Below, piece after piece: positions 61,900-64,000 of a DNA stretch of 64,000 nucleotides. This stretch comes from Apis mellifera (Eukaryota > Arthropoda > Insecta > Hymenoptera > Apidae), in NCBI RefSeq assembly GCF_003254395.2, contig NC_037645.1, positions 7,749,229 through 7,813,228 on the forward strand. Direction: 5' to 3'. The position numbers and the translations under genes are program-made. The stretch's first letter is position 1. The number at the start of each line of letters is the position of its first letter. The notes below the pieces were generated by a model. The model did no database searches. It was given only the letters and a program-made list of their open reading frames with translations, and was not told the DNA's origin.

Positions 61900-64000
61900 G
61901 TGAGTAAAAAGAAATGTACGAACCGCGCTTTCTTATCATTCTAATTACAATTGTTCGTGCGCGTATTTTTGTAATTTTTTATAGAAAATTTTGGGATAAA
62001 ATACAATATCTTCTGATATTCGATATCTTAATATCGTATCAAATTTATTATATTAATTTTATTATTCTTAATATATATTTATATAATGACAATTGATATA
62101 ACTGATTATTCATAAATGTTATTAAACTATATCAAACTATTGAAATAATTCCAAATATTATTATTTCAAATTTTTGTAATTAAATTTATTGATATTTTTA
62201 TATATTATTATAACATTTTATTATAAGCATTTATACATTAATATTTAATTTTCTTTTATGTGAAGATTATTGAATATTATTTATTGAATATTAATGAAAA
62301 TAATTGAATAAAATATCTATATTATACATTTATATTTTTAGATATTTATACAAGAAGAGATTTTTATTAAACTTTGATTTTGTTGTAATTTAACACATTT
62401 AATGTCTTCAAAAATGTTATACTTTCTAAAACAATATATATTTGAATAATTTTTTTCTAAGATTAATTAATTTTTTTTATAGGAAATCATTACAGATTTT
62501 TTACTTTATTTTCCTTTTTTACATTGATTTTTAATAATTTCATGTACATTTTATTTAGAAGATATATATTTAAAATATACATCTGCATAGCATTTAATTA
62601 AAATAGATTTATTAATTCTATGTATTCAATTTAATGTATTTCTTGAAGTATAAAAAAATCATAGCTACAAAATATATAATTTTAGAGATTATTACAATTA
62701 TTATTACAATTATACAAGATTATTTTCATTTTTTATATAATTTCTATGATATTAAAAAAAATTTTAAGTTTCAAATATTATAATAATTTTTTAATTTGTG
62801 AATATTTTTAGATATGTTTGTAATTTATATTTATAATATTGTACATTGTATATTATATTTTGAATTTATAAAAAATGTGAAAGAATATATATATTTTTTA
62901 TTTTTTTTTATATGGAGAATATGTAATGTAATTAATAGATAAAGTATATAGTACTTTCAAGCATCAGTCATGCATAACAGAGGTCAAATGCATATATGTA
63001 TAATCTGCTTTCTAATCATTTTTTAGAATGATATTGGGTATATTAAATACATCTATAATATATTTATTTCTTGAATTAATTATTATTTATAAAATAAAAT
63101 ATTATATTGAATTTTATATTGAAATTATATTTACAAACAAAAAACTAATTAATATATTTTTTTAATATTTTATAATATATTTTTTATATTATTTTTTATA
63201 ATATACATTTTTTCACGGATGTACAACTTAATAAAATTTATTACTATTAGATAAAGCAAAGATTTAATATTCTCTAATTATACTTACGATTCGAGTTTTC
63301 CTATTGATACTTTCTACCCTCTTGACAAAAATTCTATATCTAGCCACGCATATGCTGCATTTTAGCCACCAACCCTCTTCTTTTCGTTTTTTTCCTTTAA
63401 AATATTATTTAATACCTGCTATCCTATAGGTACAGAATGTACCAATACAATTTGTTTAATTCATATTGGAAGCTTTCTGAGGCTTCTCTTTGATCTGTAA
63501 ATTATTGAATGCTGCACACCTGTGAGAAATTACGTAGACAATCTGTCTTTTATGTAGGTTAGGATATTTGTTAATCTATTGTTACGGCTAATAGTCGATC
63601 ATCATTCAATCATATTCGATTTTTTTATTTATTAAATTTTTGATATACAATATGTATTTTTAAATTTATCATAATAAAAATGATTAACTCCATTGTAGTA
63701 TTATTTTTTCAATATTTAAGTGATTGTTATATTTGTTACAATATAAAAAATAATCAATATATCCTTGCACATTGTATCATATTATATTTATATAAAAAAT
63801 ATATATAAAATTTGTTTTCAATTATAAATATTTATTTTCATTTGCATTTAAAACTTAAAAAAAACTTACTAGAAAATCTTAGAGACAATTTGAAATCTAT
63901 TTAATAAAAATATTGTTTTATTAAATTTATTAATTTATCAATTAATTATATTTTTTAATAATTATATTTTATAAATGGAATATAGCAATTTTTTTATGTT
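61900..64000. other. AT-rich stretch, probably the first intron of the gene starting upstream
   Basis: Very AT-rich; no exon-like frame with both splice borders recognised. A less AT-rich patch at 63280-63600 has no identifiable coding content. Confidence 0.45.

Noticed and set aside
61567..61939. Two minus-strand frames of 96-106 codons
   Set aside because: They overlap each other in different frames in a CpG island that has a better reading as a plus-strand first exon with a strong donor.
1..64000. Search for CRISPR-like arrays, tRNA genes, rRNA, transposase genes and viral remnants
   Set aside because: None could be supported by eye. A tRNAscan, Infernal/Rfam and RepeatMasker run would be needed to exclude small or degenerate copies.

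Overview
This is an A+T-rich nuclear segment of an insect genome. Gene structure is typical of insects: many short introns with GT-AG borders, the gene set (Mi-2, an Sp-family factor with polyQ, coronin, DCAF15) and isolated GC/CpG-rich islands at promoters. A hymenopteran, probably a bee of the Apis type, is my best guess from composition, but I cannot fix the species. I rebuilt the genes by joining exons whose reading phase agrees across every junction. Coordinates are coding bases, including the stop; UTRs are mostly not resolved.

Layout, left to right: (1) Mi-2/CHD4 chromatin remodeller, minus strand, running off the left edge, with a 2.4 kb first intron carrying a ~350 bp TATG microsatellite. 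(2) A small unrecognised acidic protein (minus) head-to-head with ABCF3 (plus). (3) A WIP/verprolin actin regulator (minus). (4) An Sp1-4-type zinc-finger factor with glutamine-rich domains (minus), followed by two GC-rich islands. (5) Mitochondrial glycerol-3-phosphate dehydrogenase (minus), with two apparently mutually exclusive EF-hand exons. (6) Coronin (minus). (7) A TLDc-domain MEAK7-like protein (plus). (8) DNAJC7/TPR2 co-chaperone (minus), divergent from eIF3c (plus). (9) VPS33B (minus), divergent from DCAF15 (plus). (10) A PX-BAR sorting nexin of the SNX7/SNX30 type (minus), divergent from the first coding exon of an unidentified plus-strand gene. A second GC-rich first exon of the same phase lies 1.5 kb further on and the rest of that gene probably lies beyond the right edge.

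The genes are mostly housekeeping and do not form one pathway: chromatin and transcription (Mi-2, Sp), translation and protein quality (ABCF3, eIF3c, DNAJC7), actin (WIP, coronin), endolysosomal traffic (VPS33B, SNX, MEAK7), ubiquitin ligation (DCAF15) and energy shuttling (GPDH). I see no bacterial-style system, CRISPR array, tRNA, rRNA or intact transposon. The most promising novelty is the GPDH exon pair, which swaps a canonical calcium-binding loop for one with Asp at loop position 12. Next are the palindromic promoter next to the sorting nexin and the unrecognised gene at 8805-9641.
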